A stretch of DNA of 64,000 nucleotides from Amanita rubescens. Its lineage: Eukaryota; Basidiomycota; Agaricomycetes; Agaricales; Amanitaceae. The notes under the pieces were generated by a model. It did not search any database. It saw nothing but the letters and a program-made list of their open reading frames with translations, and was not told the DNA's origin. Where the stretch lies: positions 1 through 64,000 of the forward strand of contig WION01000020.1 of NCBI GenBank assembly GCA_015039365.1, written 5' to 3'. How positions within the stretch are numbered: the first letter of the stretch is position 1; every line of letters begins with the position of its first letter. The position numbers and the translations under genes are program-made. Below are positions 29,656 through 42,419 of this stretch, one piece after another.

Positions 29656-32600
29656 TTAAATCACAAACTCATACGAAGCTTCCACAAGTCCGTCAGCAGC
29701 TTTCGAAACAATCGCCCACTGGGGCAGAAGCCTAAAGACTTCTTCAAGCGCTGGTATCTTGGGGTTCATGTACCCCTCTCTCTCCAACTTGTTAAGATCC
29801 AGCCCAAGCATCCCAGTCTCATACTCGGCCCATTCGCACGCGACACGGCCTCGTAGGACCTGGAATTCGTCCTCGTGAGCACTTTGAGTTTCATCCTCCG
29901 CTTTCGTCACGTTGACGTCAAGCTCGACAGCAAACTTCTTTCCCCACTCCCGACTCCAATACCTGAGAACGCTCTCATTTGTCCCGGGGGATGATGTCGA
30001 AGACGGCGTCAGGGTCAACTTCCCTTCCCCTCCATCAGTCAAAGAGACGTTCGTTATCTGAACCTCATCAAAGTAGAACCTGCAAGCACGCGAGTTTTTG
30101 CCTTGGACCTCTAATCTGGCTTTGGTTGGCCCCAGTCGTTCTGCATGTACAGTCAACCAAGGGTGCTTGGAGGTGCCTCCCGGAAAAGGAATTGTTTCGA
30201 GGTCGCTCTCCCAAGAGCAAGTGACGAGCCCTACCCAGCGTCCGCTGGCGTCAGTGGAGCATTGCACGTCTTGATCCCAAGACGAAGGAAGCTGGGAGAC
30301 TAGTCCGTTCTGAAGGAACTCTTGAACTCCCGTCAGAGACGTTACAGCGCGGACAACTTGGCCCGCAGCGACATCGGCACCTGAAACCGCCTGGTTTGTA
30401 CCGTTCAATTGAACAGATTGCCGGAACAAGACTTTGAGCGGTGTTTCCTGAGAGAATGGGAAAGCCGTCAAGTTGAACACGAAGCAGGCGACGAATGTTA
30501 TGATGGCAATGTAAGTCACATAGCGATGGATTCCAAAAGCGAAAGGTGCAATAGGGAGAACGATGAAGAAGCAGAGCACTGCCGTGGCAACGTAGACTAA
30601 CGAACCGGTTTCGTCAGAACGATCATACTGGTAATGAATGATACAACGCACCGAATGTAGCATTACTACCGTCGGACAGGGTCTGTCCCAAGGTACCTTG
30701 GAACAAAAATAGGATGTGTCCGATCAACATCACCGGCACGGGGATGCTCAAGAGGACCTGGAAAATCCACCAAAGACCCTTGTCCATGGGGGCATCGGGC
30801 GCGAATTCACCGTTCTGGTCCGGAAGTGTCGCCGAGCCTGGTAACAATGGGGTAGTCTCGACCGCATCATCGTCCGAATCGCTGCTGTTGCCGCCACGTC
30901 TAAAGCTATTCCTGCTATTCCTGCCTGACCGGCTGGCGTCTCTGACGTCCCGCCTCAAGAGACTTCGACGTTTCTTCTTCTTATGTTCCTTGACTCGCTG
31001 GAGGCGCGCGTAAAAGGTCTCTACACCGCCAATTATACACGCGGTACAAACACCACCATGCCAGGCCGAGATCCAATAGAGACCGCCGATCTGAAATTTC
31101 CACAAAGCCAGGGCAGCTAGGACAAGAAGGAGGTACGTGAAGACGTATAGATGCAGAAGCGTGGCTTGTCGGTCCGGCAGAACGTACACCACATTTGGCC
31201 GGGAACCGCGTAGTTTTGCGGAGATTACGGGGGAGCCAAGCAAGAAGGTGACGAGGATGAGTATAATGGATAAGTACGAGAGCGTGACGGTGTAGGGATG
31301 AGAGTACGTGATCTGAAATGATGTGTATTAGATTTCATTCCTGCATGCAAAATCTCAACTCGACGTACGTATCTGTTCGCTTTCAACGTCACAGTTGTAA
31401 TCAGGAATATGAACAGTTTACTCGGCAAGAATAGAACAATCGGGATCCAGATGTTGGTCTGTATAAAACTGTTCCGCACATGCGTGGTGGCCGTGCCAAA
31501 TACCGACTTGATTGTGGGCCAGGCACCTTCGACTTCAGAGCTGTCATCCGATTGGCCAGAATCGCTACGAACGAGACGAAGGACGGGTGCAAATACTCGA
31601 GAGAGCAACGAGGGCTTTTCCTCGACGTTGGTATCGAAGTGCCCATAGAAGAATGGAAGGGCTACGTGAAGGAGCAAGACAAGCACTGGGCCACCAAGCA
31701 GGAAGGTTAAGTTGAATATGTGGAGCGTTTCTTGTTCAAAAACGAAGAACCACTTTTTGAATACTAGGTATGCATTGAGTGAGGTGAAAATGTGATTCGG
31801 ACCAATGCTACTTACGGTCAAAGTAGACAGGTGGTTTGCCGTTGGCAGCAGGAGAATCAAGATTAAGCAACACTCCTCCGGTAGCCCATGCACTCTCAAG
31901 CATAGCCCAGAGAGATTCCTTAGCTTGCCCCTTTGTACCGGGGATAGAATCAAACATTGTGTGATATCGTGATCGGCGCTTATAGAATGCCAAATCGATA
32001 CCTTCCATCTTTTGCGCTATCAAACACATCAGTCATCGTAATGCTGCGCGACAAATTGAAGGAAACTTGCCTGATTCAGAGTTGTAGATGGAATAGTCGG
32101 TGCGACTGCGAACGACGCCACGTTGGAATGCATCAGCTGATAAAACGTTACCATGCGGGTGCGAAACGCGGTATGTTGTTGAGTTGGTGGTAAAATCAGC
32201 CCCATAAGCCTTGACAGGATCAAGGGATGTTGCACGGAAGAGAAGCGGAGGCCTAAGAACGAGGGGGAAGCGCATATATTAGAAGGTATCAATGGCATGG
32301 ACCTTATATGGGCTTACCCTCCCGCACCCGCTCCTTCGAGGTTGATAAAGGTATCTGGGATATTAGACCAGGGGTGCCGGAGGAATCTGGAAGGTATATG
32401 AGCATTGGAACGACGTATTCAAATGAAAATAGTAAACGAACGCTTGAGCCCCATGCAAACCATCCTCCTCGCCATTGTTGATGTTGAAAATCGCAGTACG
32501 GCGCGGGCGGTTCTTGACTAAATGTTCTACAAGCTGGAGTAACGAAACAACGCCTATACCGTCATCTGTGACGCCGAAACCAGTGGATACTGAATCATAA

Positions 32601-33130
32601 TGTGCCGAGCTACATAGAGCGAAGAACGTATCATCAGAGACGCATACAAAGCCGTAAAGCGAGTTATACGTACAAAAGTACGCCTCCCGTATCCGAAAAC
32701 GTGTCGTCATGCCCATCAATTTTCACCAAAATGTTCGATGGTTGGAAAATGACGGCGCCAAAACTTGGATCGAGCCAAAACGCTTTCGAGCCTGAATCTT
32801 CTTCAACATGAGCATAATCACATTCTGATGTTATTTCGTCAAGTCGAGAAAGGATGTACAGGCGGACGACATCGTTTGCATGAGAGTGGTATGGATGAGG
32901 AAGCGTGGTTATCTGCCAAAGCCATGTTCAGCCTCGTCAACTGGTTCGTCAACGCCAAAGTCAACACTTACATGGTGCAAGTCGACATAAGCCTGTTGGA
33001 GGTCGAGCCCGTGGGTGTCTTCAGGGATACCAGGGACCGAATTTGTCTGATAAAGAGCAAGAAAGATGAGAATGTAGATGGTCGCAATGAGAACAGTGAC
33101 AGGAATCGTCCGATAGGCCAAGATGTTCAT
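29656..33130 (-). CDS. PFF1: Vacuolar membrane M28 metalloprotease, Pff1/FXNA type
   Basis: About nine exons. One N-terminal membrane helix (VTVLIATIYILIFLALY) precedes the peptidase domain. That domain has LPHPYHSHANDVVRLYIL, the zinc-binding HxD (SAHYDSVSTGFGVTDDG), the Glu-Glu pair (NINNGEEDGLHGAQAF), HPWSNIPDTFINLEGAGAGG, and SRYHTMFDS. After it come about eight hydrophobic segments in two groups, split by a Lys/Arg- and Ser-rich cytosolic loop (about 30840-31010), and a lumenal C-terminal domain ending EASYEFVI. This is the standard Pff1 layout. It is a multispanning vacuolar aminopeptidase-like enzyme binding two zinc ions. The upstream end is divergent to the kinase-like gene at 33815. 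No lesions seen. Confidence 0.9.
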
Positions 33131-33814
33131 TGTGGATTGTCGACCACAGCGTAACAGCTGGAAGTCACGCTGCAGACGACTGGCACGAGCTTAAGCGTCC
33201 TATGGGTCGTGTAAAGTGCGAGGCGGAATCAAGGCGCCAATGCATTTGGATGCCGTACAGTGCTAGTGAATGCATCATCATGCTTATGTTATCAAAGGGT
33301 TTCATTCTGTGACCAACTTGTAAGCAATCAATCAGTTCGACATGGGCACTCTGCCTTGTTCACATCGTCACGTTGCACTGCGCACGCCTACGTTTCCTGT
33401 ACTTTCGGTGAGGGCTTTCGGTTCTTCGTATGTGTAATAATAAGATACGCTGTACATGCGTGAAATGACAAACATGCGATAGGAGCTTCCATCACGCGGC
33501 TCGCAATGAAATGCATACAACGGGGCGCGTCCCCCTTCCTAACCTCCGCGCATTATGCACATCATGCAAGCTGACATTGCAACTCCCGCCGTTTTCCCTA
33601 CTGGCGCTGGTCGTCAACCCATCCTTCCATTGTTCGCACCCATTTATGAGTATCCACCAGCTGGACAGCGATCAAGAATAGCTTAGGCCAGGATCTATTA
33701 GTAAACCGTCTAGGACAAAAAGGTTACTACCGTGGGGCAACCCAGCAAACTTCTCGGCAGCGCTGGTGCAATATTGGAGTTGACGAAGAGAAACTCTTGC
33801 GTAGTGTGAACTCC
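33131..33814. promoter_or_regulatory. Divergent intergenic region
   Basis: The 684 bp between two divergent genes show no coding exon I can support, so the region should contain both promoters. No clear TATA box or repeat seen. Confidence 0.35.
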
Positions 33815-35335
33815 ATGGAGTTAAAGATCATGCCGCGTCCGGCATTCCCACGTGGCACGTGCGGCGGGCCGGCGGCGCATCTTACGACGCCCGAGTCCTC
33901 TTGTACAATGCAAACTAGCTTCCCAGATTTACCTTTTACGAATCATGGAGACCTAAACCTTAAGCCTACCCATAGTACACCCTCGTCGACTCCGCGGACA
34001 TATCCCAGGACCGATCTTCAGACTCTCAGGGCTTGGGAGTCATTCCCCGACGACATTCACCACGCCATCCGATCTGCTACTGACAGTGCCCATTTGTCCT
34101 CTACTCCATTCCATATCGGGGCCTTTACAGACCCAGAATCGGTGGCAAACGAAGAAAGCATTCGTGCCTATGCAAAATTTGCGTTGCATAAGCCAGTTCG
34201 AGAGGTATTGCAAAAACTTGGGGTAAATGGAGATTTCGAATCGCCAGGCGGTGGGAATCCCGTAATTGTAGGAAGCCCGGATTTCTCGTGGATTGTGAGC
34301 CCCGAATGCCCCCCGCACCCGAAACTTATCGTACGTACGCAGTCACTGCTTGTTTGCTTGTTGTTAAATCTCGCTGTGTAGGTTGAATACAAAATGTGGT
34401 GGGTGGCGGATCTGGAGCATGTTGTCGCTGCTTCTGATGGCGCTCATCGTAACACCCTCAGCCCAGATACCTTACATGCTCTCGAGCAGATCTACGGGTA
34501 CATGACGTTCAATAACAACAGATTCGGCATCCTAACCAATTGGAAACGCGCCTTGTTCCTGCAGCGCGCTGAAGTAGCTGGTCGCCATACTCTTGATTTT
34601 TACACCATCGAACTAGATGGAAACCAAGATATAGTATCGATGCTGAAAGCGTGGGTTGGGATGGTATTACTTGCAGAGGCAGACTGGTTTTACGCATCCC
34701 CATCCCTCTGCTCTGCCCCTCCAAATCAAACCTTTGGAACTTCGAATACTGCCCGGGAGAGCCAGAGGCCAGCTATTGACAATGCTCAAGGGCATCGCAT
34801 GCAACCTGTCAATGGTGATTATGAGTGTCGCACCCTCGACTTTCGCCTTTGCCACTTTGACCTCAGCACCGCTCGCCATGGACAGAATGGCTGTGTGGTG
34901 GAAACGAGACTTGTACTGAACTTCCATACACGCCAAGTCATCTGCAAAGTTGTCGATGCCGCGCGCTATCCTGGTGCAGTAGAACTACTGAATGCTGAAG
35001 TCCGTGCCTACGCGGCTCTAACAAATCTGCAAGGCAAAGTGATTCCAACATTGTATGGGTTCTACATGGTTTGGGGAATTCTCCGGCTCATTGCCCTGCA
35101 ACCCGTTGGTCAAGCCATTGCTGAAAACGAACCAATTACCCGGCAACTTCGCAAGAAGATGAAGGAAGCTCTCCGTTGCATCCACAATGCCGGCTACGTG
35201 CATGGTGATGTCGCGCGTCGTAACTTTTGTAGGACAAAAAGTGGCCGCATTTTCTTGGTGGACTTGGAAAGATGTCGACGCACTGAAAATCGAGCTGAGT
35301 TTCTTGCAGAGATGAACATAGTAGATGGGTGGTAG
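33815..35335 (+). CDS. Kinase-fold protein, fungal type
   Basis: Two exons (33815-34330 and 34382-35335), about 490 residues. The N-terminal half is unrecognised and Pro/Ser/Thr-rich. The C-terminal third has kinase-like features: VVDAARYPGAVELLNAEVRAYAALTNLQG resembles the N-lobe with an AEV-type Glu (parts VVDAARYPGAVELLNAEV and RAYAALTNLQG). The catalytic loop is AGYVHGDVARRNFC, with HGD and RN as in RIO/FunK-like fungal kinases, and the metal loop is IFLVDLE in place of DFG. The protein ends soon after, so the C-lobe is short. It may be a minimal kinase or a pseudokinase; substrate unknown. Confidence 0.75.
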
Positions 35336-35703
35336 GCTACTATGGCGTCGCATGCCATCAATCCCTTTCATCGCATACCGAAGTGGAACGGCTTTTATTT
35401 CGGTCAAGCCCAGTTTATCCAAACTAATCAGGTAACCTTCATTGACAACAACTAGCAGTGGGACACACTATTATGTTGCAACGGTAAATGGTACATTCGA
35501 TTAGCAGCGGGCATAGTGGGTGTTGCAGCAGTAGATTACAACGTCAGGCTTTGTACCTAGAGTTCGTGTTGCTGAAAAGATGATTTTGAAAGCACGCGTT
35601 GCAGCGATATAACGACATTGCCTGTCAAACTGGTTGACAAGAGATTTGAACAGAGTCCCGGCAGAAGCCAGTTGTGCCGGCAACACGAGGTTTATTTACG
35701 AAA
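35336..35703. other. 3' spacer between convergent genes
   Basis: Lies between two convergent stop codons. No gene, repeat or RNA recognised. Confidence 0.4.
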
Positions 35704-37558
35704 TCAATGTTCACAAAGTGAAAACTCAAGAGAGTGAAATGCATTATCCACTACTCCCGTAGACACCGTTCGTTCCTTCATAAGCTCCAACCGCAACTCC
35801 TTGGCCTCATCCATGCTCATCGGAAAGCCAGAAACAAACTGGAAGATATTGTCTTCAACTTCGAGCGGCAACTTTCTCATCTGCGGCGCTTCCAGTCTCA
35901 CAATCTCGTGCCACCAGTCGGCTCTCTGGCATGGAACGTTGGCGGTAGAGATGACTTTGATGTGTGGATCGACGAGGAAGAATGCGAGGATCTTGCGATG
36001 TCCTGGCTTCGTCGGATCTTGTAATTTGAATGGCTGTACTTGGTGTTGATAAACGTTTGGGAATGTGATTAGCCTGCCTTGGACGGTATTCAGGGAGCCA
36101 ACATTTTGTACGGTAGATCCTTGTGGATCACATCCAAACACTTCCTGGACCCATTCGTGGCGATCTTGCGGATAGTCTACCTCATTCATCTTTTCCGCGT
36201 CTGACTGTTGACGGAATGCGATGCTACTTGTCGTAATGTTCTCGCTATCGTAATAATATATAGCAGAAGCACAAATGTGCTCGTTCTGATAAGAAAAAAT
36301 GTTAAGTACTTATTACCATCGGGTTCTGCAGGTGATCTTACCGTTTGTCCTTCGACATGCCAGGTCCCACCTTCGTATTCAGGCTTGTCGGGCGTAAGGT
36401 GGATGTTAGCAAGCTTGATAATCACTTGAAGGGTAGATCCAAAATCCTCTCTCAGATCCACATCGGGTGTATCATCCATCGCGGTAAACGTTCCTGGCTC
36501 GGGTTGAAGAACAACAATATTTTCTGGGTGCTCGTCATCAATCATACCAACATCTCCCTCGTACTCGGCTTCTACATAATTGATGCGAAAAGGAAGGGAT
36601 TCGATGCTGCTCAGTTGAGATAGCGTAATATTCCACAAGGGAAGTGCGTATCCGATAACCTGCTCGATGATTGCGTAAAGATCTTTATATTGCTGCGGGT
36701 GCAAATTATTGATGTAACTCATTATCCTGGAACGCATATACGGTGAGCACTGCAGGCCGCTACGGATAAGCTGTTGGGCTCACTTTACACCATCTCCAGA
36801 TACATCGACGTCGCATGGGAGCCACTGGAATTTGCGACTATGGTTGATAGTCACATCTTCGTTGTCCCGTGCTTCTGCAACCGTTCCTTCTCCACACCGT
36901 TGAATGAAGTCGTCAAGGGTAACCGCTGAATCATGAAGAACGCGAGTCTGACCGTACACGAGCGGGAATAGGGAGGGGTGTACAAGATCAAGCACTTTTT
37001 CGCTCGAGTGGGGATGCCAATCCTTTTTCTTGTCTGGTACGTCTTCCAAAGGTTTCACGGCTGCCATCAATGCCTGTCTGAGTTCCTCCGGTACGGCAAA
37101 GTCCGACTTGACGACGCCACCGTCGAATACAACTACCGCGCCCATTTGTTTGAATATTTCAGTCTTGTGACGCAGCTCTGCGATGCAATAGTCCATCATG
37201 TCCCCGCTCACATCCATATCATCTGCGTTTAGAAACTCTTCCTTCCACTTTTCAACGATCGTCTCGTCGGAAACCTGAATGTAATTCAGTCGCGCGCGCA
37301 GCTTCTAGTATTGTCTAATGTTTACTTTGGTGTACCAGGACAGCTTATCGGTGATGATATTCATGATTCTTTGCATAGTGAACTCTCGTAAAGTAACGGG
37401 TGAAAGAGTTGCAACGCTGTTTCGTTTTAACATACGCCACGAACAGGGGTAATTGTTAAAACTCACCCATTTGAACCGTCTGCATCCAGTGCTGTACGAA
37501 ACAGGTCCTCAGGACAAAAGTCGATGGGTTGATTCAAGCCTGGTATATCGGGAGCCAT
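35704..37558 (-). CDS. DUF4246 family protein
   Basis: Six or so exons from ATG 37558 (MAPDIPGLNQPIDF). The family's landmarks appear in order: TLREFTMQRIMNIITDK, VSDETIVEKWKEEFL, DYCIAELRHKTEIF, and VVKSDFAVPEELRQAL. They continue with KDWHPHSSEKVLDLVHPSLF, PLVYGQTRVL, FQWLPCDVDV, and YINNLHPQQYKDLYAIIEQV. The C-terminal part has EYEGGTWHVEGQT, NEHICASAIYYYDSENIT, RLITFPNVYQHQV, and RKILAFFLVDPHIKV. Two His residues in WHVEGQ and NEHI and the LITFPN...H stretch resemble a 2-oxoglutarate/iron oxygenase-like core, an assignment sometimes proposed for this family. The function is not established. No lesions seen. Confidence 0.88.
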
Positions 37559-38004
37559 CGTAGTAAGGAGGGAAGAGATGGCAGGTGGTGGGAAGATAAT
37601 TGATCATCATCGTGACTCGGAATTCGAGCGTTGGAAATGCGGCGCTCCCGTCTGTAAAGCCTTATCAGGCAACTCCTTCCAGCGGCGTACAGGCAACGCT
37701 GACCTCCATAACTTTCGATTCGGGTGAGTGATGCATGATCGTTGAAACGTTGACGTTGACAGATCGAGCCCGTAAAGGATGTGATAATGTTCACATTGAT
37801 TTTGCCCCGGGCCGATCCCAGTGGCTGTGCTACGGTCACACTCCCGACCTATACCATCATTTCATTCTGGAACTATGAGTTACCATCACATCATGACCAT
37901 TTCCATCAGTGCGTAAAACCAGCCTCCTCGCCGATTACTCCGCCCCTCTTCGTTTCAAGTTCCATCGATAATAAAACCCGCGCCTACAGAGTCAGGCACT
38001 CGTT
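37559..38004. other. Divergent intergenic region
   Basis: No exon supported. Its last 120 bp (from about 37880) resemble the region before 42420, including CCTCGCCGATTA-like and AGTCAGGCACTCGTTATGCG-like blocks. This indicates that the secreted-protein gene was duplicated together with its promoter. Confidence 0.45.
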
Positions 38005-38804
38005 ATGCGACCTTCTGTATTCACCCTCTTCTTCATCGTCGTCTCCACTACGTGGGGGGCGTCGTCAGTGCCCGGAAATGACGCACTAGCAATCTCAGTA
38101 CGTCCTACATATCGTTGAACACTGATTCATCAGGTATCAATGGTAGCGTCTTAGAAACGTGAACAATCACGAAACGGTCGACCCCCGTCATATGAGTCGG
38201 AGTTTCCACCACCACCACCCGCACATTCAGTTAGCAATCGACGAGTATTGCCCCCCATTCATCTGCCATCGGGTCTGTCGCAGGCCGATCTGCCGCCTCA
38301 GGCTCCTCTCAAAGATATGAAAGCAATCTGGGAGAATCGAGACAAAAAATCGAAACTCACTGGGAGCATTCTCAGCCCTGTGTTTAAAATGAAACAAAGT
38401 TCCCACTTCACTGGACAACGGATATTGATGCGGAAACGAAAAGTATTTAGGTCGAAGAGGTACGAAGCACTTCTCAGAGAGGTCGCATACCTCAAAGAGC
38501 TTCACCGTCTTGTCGAATGGGCAATGGAAGATCACCGTTCAACCTTCTCTCCTGAAGCATACATCGCAACGTTGGACGAGGGTTATGTTTCTGGCAAAGA
38601 TACAAGACTAGAAGCGGAAGAGTTAACACGCCTGATCAAGGTCGCACAAGCTGAATATACGCAAAGTGGCTATATCGTGTGAGTCCACACATCTAAAGTA
38701 GTCGTGGGCACCCTTTCACACGTTCTCTTTGCAGCGATACCAACCCAAATAATTATGTCTTTCGGCACATCGGCAATGGTGAATATGTCGCGGAATTTAT
38801 TTGA
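38005..38804 (+). CDS. Putative secreted proline-rich protein, intact paralogue
   Basis: Three exons; introns at 38098-38154 and near 38680-38735. The N-terminus is a good signal peptide (MRPSVFTLFFIVVSTTWGAS). The first intron falls just before Lys-Arg-Glu, a possible Kex2 site, so the mature chain would begin EQSRNGRPPSYESEF, then PPPPP. The rest is basic and helical (KDMKAIWENRDKKSKLTG, SILSPVFKM, LMRKRKVFRSKRYEALLREV) and ends YVFRHIGNGEYVAEFI. It has no Cys-rich pattern. Small secreted proteins of unknown role are common in fungi. An effector role would be speculation. The paralogue at 42420 is split by an LTR. Confidence 0.75.
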
Positions 38805-39186
38805 CTTCCAGATGCTTTGCCTCTACCTGAGGTTTCTCACCTGCTTCAGCAGGTGACGGACAGAGCAAAAAGATTCGGGGCGCCGCGCACTTTCGTTCTG
38901 ACGCTTGCTTAATAAATTATACAGTATTTTACGAGCATCGCAAGACTGCTTTTCCAGTGTAACAATCATCATCGTAATACGTTGACTATACATTTATGTA
39001 TCACGACACCTAAAAGAACATTTGACCAAAGACTATCGCACAGTGCATTGCGTTTATCACGATGGACTGTAGAAGAGTAGGTTTTCACTGGCGCAGCACA
39101 AATAGGTGTTGTGCGTGACGCGTGACGGCAAGGGTGCTGCATGACCCTGTGCATAACTGCTAGATAAACGTTGCCGCAAGTCCCGC
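38805..39186. other. 3' spacer
   Basis: No gene recognised. The last bases lead into the left end of the tandem duplication at 39187. Confidence 0.4.
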
Positions 39187-39286
39187 TACGTTTTGGCCAT
39201 CATCACATAATTCCGGAGGTAAGGATTTCAGATGCCATTACAAGAATACAGTTACATCAATAGAGTATAAGACTTAGATTTTAAAT

Positions 39287-40055
39287 TTAGTTCTCCGTCA
39301 TGGCGATATCGCTGCTGTCATTCCATTCTTCATCATTTGAACCGGCGGTAGCTTCTTCTTTTCCTTTGCCAGATCGCGTTTTCGTCTCTTTCCGCGTCTT
39401 TGGTTTGGTGGACGGAGTTTCAACGATCTGTGTTGATTCAGCCGATGCCAAACGAGAAGTCAGATGGGACAGACCTGCGAGGTGGATGCAGAAGGCAGTT
39501 CTCCCGTCTTTCTTTTCTTTGAGGCGAACAACGCGTCTAATGCGTCGTCTGTTTCGTCACGTTCGGCCAATTGGCTTCGACGGGTAGAAAATCCCGGATT
39601 TACATTGTCTGGCATTTCCATTTCCCCTTCTGAATGTGCGACGACGCGAATATGATCAATCAGGAACTGGTAAGTCTGAGAAGAACATCAGAAACAAAGT
39701 TGGAAACATAGAATCAGTAAGTACCTTCCGAAGTCCGCTTTTTTGACGGTCAGGGAGTTCGAATGTGAGCAGCTGGACTTTCATCAGGACTAAAGTTCCT
39801 GGACGCAATTTGTCGTACATCTCCCAAGGCAGGATCAGATTGCCTTCTGCATCTACAATTTCTCGTTGCAAGAGCTTCGCGTTTACGAGACGAAACGCGG
39901 GGCCACCGAAATCGGGAAGCAGATGAGGGTCGTAATATGCACCGACAACGATATCTTTTCGGCGTCAAAAAATGTCTGAAGCAAACTGAGATACACTTAC
40001 CGCCGTTAGGAGGAACTATCGGCTTCACCGAATCCGCAGACGTCGATTACCTGCT
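39287..40055 (-). pseudogene. 5'-truncated copy of the gene at 40361
   Basis: Keeps the 3' half: PHLLPDFGGPAFRLVNAKLL, QREIVDAEGNLILPWEMYDK, LRPGTLVLMKVQLLTFELPD, then the nuclear-looking tail ending AMTEN. At about 40045 the coding sequence jumps directly to the promoter, deleting the start codon and roughly 550 bp. It also has an extra 60-bp intron-like stretch after KPIVP that the sister lacks. The 3' splice site in the tail is better preserved here than in unit B. Confidence 0.7.
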
Positions 40056-40360
40056 AAGATTCGAGCGATAGTCTTATAAAGTGTAGAAATGAAAAGGGGG
40101 CGGGTTCGATCTCATTCTTCAACCACGCGTTATGGAACTTGACCAATTGTCGATCACGGAATAGCGGAAAAGAAGTCAGAAAAAGCTCCACACGGCTTGC
40201 CAAAACGAGTAAAGGTCACAAATGTGATTGCGTGATCCTGATCACTGGCAGAAGCGTCGCTACGTCCTGGCCATCGTCACATAATTCCGGAGGTAAGGAT
40301 TTCAGATGCCATTACAAGAATACAATTACATCAATAGAGTATAAGACTTAGATTTTAAAT

Positions 40361-41588
40361 TTAGTTTTCCGTCATGACGATATCGCTGGTGTCATTCCCT
40401 TCTTCATCGTTTGAACCGGCGGTAGCTTTTCCTTTTCCTTTGCCAGATCGCGTCTTCGTCTCTTTCCGCGTCTTTGGGTTGGTGGACGGAGTTTCAACGA
40501 TCTGTGTTGATTCGGCTGATGCCAAATGAGAAGTCAGATGGGACAGACTGCGAGGTGGATGCAGAAGGCAGTTCTCCCGTCTTTCTTTTCTTTGAGGAGA
40601 ACAACGCGTCTAATGCGTCGTCTGTTTCGTCACGTTCGGCCAATTGGCTTCGACGGCTGGAAAATCCCGGATTTCCATTGTCTGGCATTTCCATTTCCCC
40701 TTCTGAATGTGCGACGACGCGAATACGATCAATCAGGAACTGGTAAGTCTGAGAGGAACATCAGAAACAAAGTTGGAAACACAGAATCAGTAAGTACCTT
40801 CCGAAGTCCGCTTTTTTGACGGTCAGGGAGTTCGAATGTGAGCAGCTGGACTTTCATCAGGACTAAAGTTCCTGGACGCAATTTGTCGTACATCTCCCAA
40901 GGAGGGATCAGATTGCCTTCTGCATCTACAATTTCTCGTTGCAAGAGCTCCGCGTTTACGAGACGGAACGCGGGGCCACCGAAATCGGGAAGCAGATGAG
41001 GGTCGTAATATGCACCGGGAACTATTGGCTTCACCGAATCCGCAGACCTGGTGGTGGCAGGGTGATCATCTCGCGACCGAAACACACGTTTGCCGTTAGT
41101 GCGAGAGGTCCCCGCAATATCTTTACTTGAAGTAGCGAGTGCGGGAGGGACGACATATTTTGGCCCTAAGTGAGTAGCAATCAAATCCGCATCTGCATTC
41201 GAGGAGGGAGCACGGGGGATTTCAGTTACATCTAAGCCAGGCCAACAAACCTCCTGATGCGTCTTGGACAATAGGGGGCGGCTTAATCCACGTCTTACCG
41301 TCAAGTTGGTATGTGACAGTTGCGTTCAAGGCATTGTCATCCGGGTTTTCGATACCCATTGGCACGACGGGTACGGGAACAACATGCGCCGTTCGCCACA
41401 CGTTGGTTGTGTAGAGGCAATTCCAATAAACCTTCACATCATTACTCAGCGCCCGGCAAATAAAGAGAACTTGAACTTACTTTTCTCCGGATAGACATTC
41501 CTTGTTGTTCTTCTTTTTTGAATTTCGCATGGATTGTGTTGATTTTAGCAGCAACCTCGTTGAAAGCGATCACGCGAGTTGCAGACAT
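40361..41588 (-). CDS. Unknown protein, full-length copy of the tandem pair
   Basis: Starts at 41588 (MSATRVIAFNEVAAKINTIH). Exon 2 gives YWNCLYTTNVWRTAHVVPV, then ATVTYQLDGKTWIKPPPI. Later exons give VCWPGLDVTEIPRAPSSNAD, GPKYVVPPALATS, GAYYDPHLLPDFGGPAF, LRPGTLVLMKVQLLTFELPD, and TYQFLIDRIRVVAHSEGEM. The tail is Ser/Lys-rich with a nuclear-localisation-like SSKKRK. I recognise no family. One base is missing at the last splice site compared with unit A (TCGCA|GTCTG for TCGCAG|GTCTG). The C-terminus may therefore read through to a stop near 40494 instead of ending at 40361. Confidence 0.6.
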
Positions 41589-41830
41589 ATTCGGGAACGT
41601 CGATTACCTGCTAAGATTCGAGCGCCGATAGTCTTATAAAGTGTAGAAATGAAAGGGGGCGGATTCGATCTCATTCCTCAACCACGCGTTATGGAACTCG
41701 ACCGATTGTCGATCACGGAATAGCGGAGAAGAAGTCAGAAAAGGCTCCACAAGGCTTGCCAAAACAAGTAAAGGTCACAAATGTGATTGCGTGATCCTGA
41801 TCACTGGCAGAAGCGTCGTACTGAACCCAC

Positions 41831-42419
41831 TACTTACGTAGCGGGAATGATAGAGCAGAGGCCCTTGTGCTGCTGCGGATGTTAGGCGATCAGGCTCAGC
41901 GGGCAGAAGGCAAGCAGACAAACACGCGGAGATGCGCTGAGGTTCAACAGATTAGTAGACGGAGAGTAAAATATAACAAGGAAGCTCACCGCAAAAATAA
42001 TTCGCCAGCCCCCTCATCTCATAAGCTCATTGAAGAGAACGTTGCGGTGGAAGCCATACATTGCGAAATGACGACGCCTGTCTGGATGACCTACGGCGAT
42101 TCGATCTGGGTGCGGTTTTGGGTATCGTGACTAGAAAAACTTCTTGTCAACGACTCGGAAACATGCCCACCAAATACCCGCGCAACTCCATCGTCACATC
42201 GACAATGATGCGCTCTCAAGCCTTCTACTCTCGAGCTTTAAAGGAAAACTCTGAGCTCGGCGCTAGCGGGGAAGTCTCTGAGAGTCTGCCATAGTTGTGC
42301 CGCGCTATGCCGATTCATGATCAGTTCCATAATCAGCCGAGTCCTCGCCGATTATCCCGGTTTCCTTCGTTTCAAGCTGGATTAATGATAAAATACGTGC
42401 CAACCAAGCGAGAGTCGTT
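41831..42419. other. Spacer and promoter of the split secreted-protein gene
   Basis: No gene supported in the first 450 bp. From about 42300 it resembles the promoter before 38005. Confidence 0.4.

Larger units (their letters stand above)
39187..41820. repeat. Tandem duplication of an unknown gene with its flanks
   Basis: Unit A (about 39187-40258) and unit B (about 40259-41820) share 3' flank, coding sequence and promoter at about 95% identity by eye. Each begins GCTACGT(T/C)(T/C)TGGCCATC and ends GATCACTGGCAGAAGCGTCG. Unit A is shorter because the 5' half of the gene is deleted. Confidence 0.85.
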
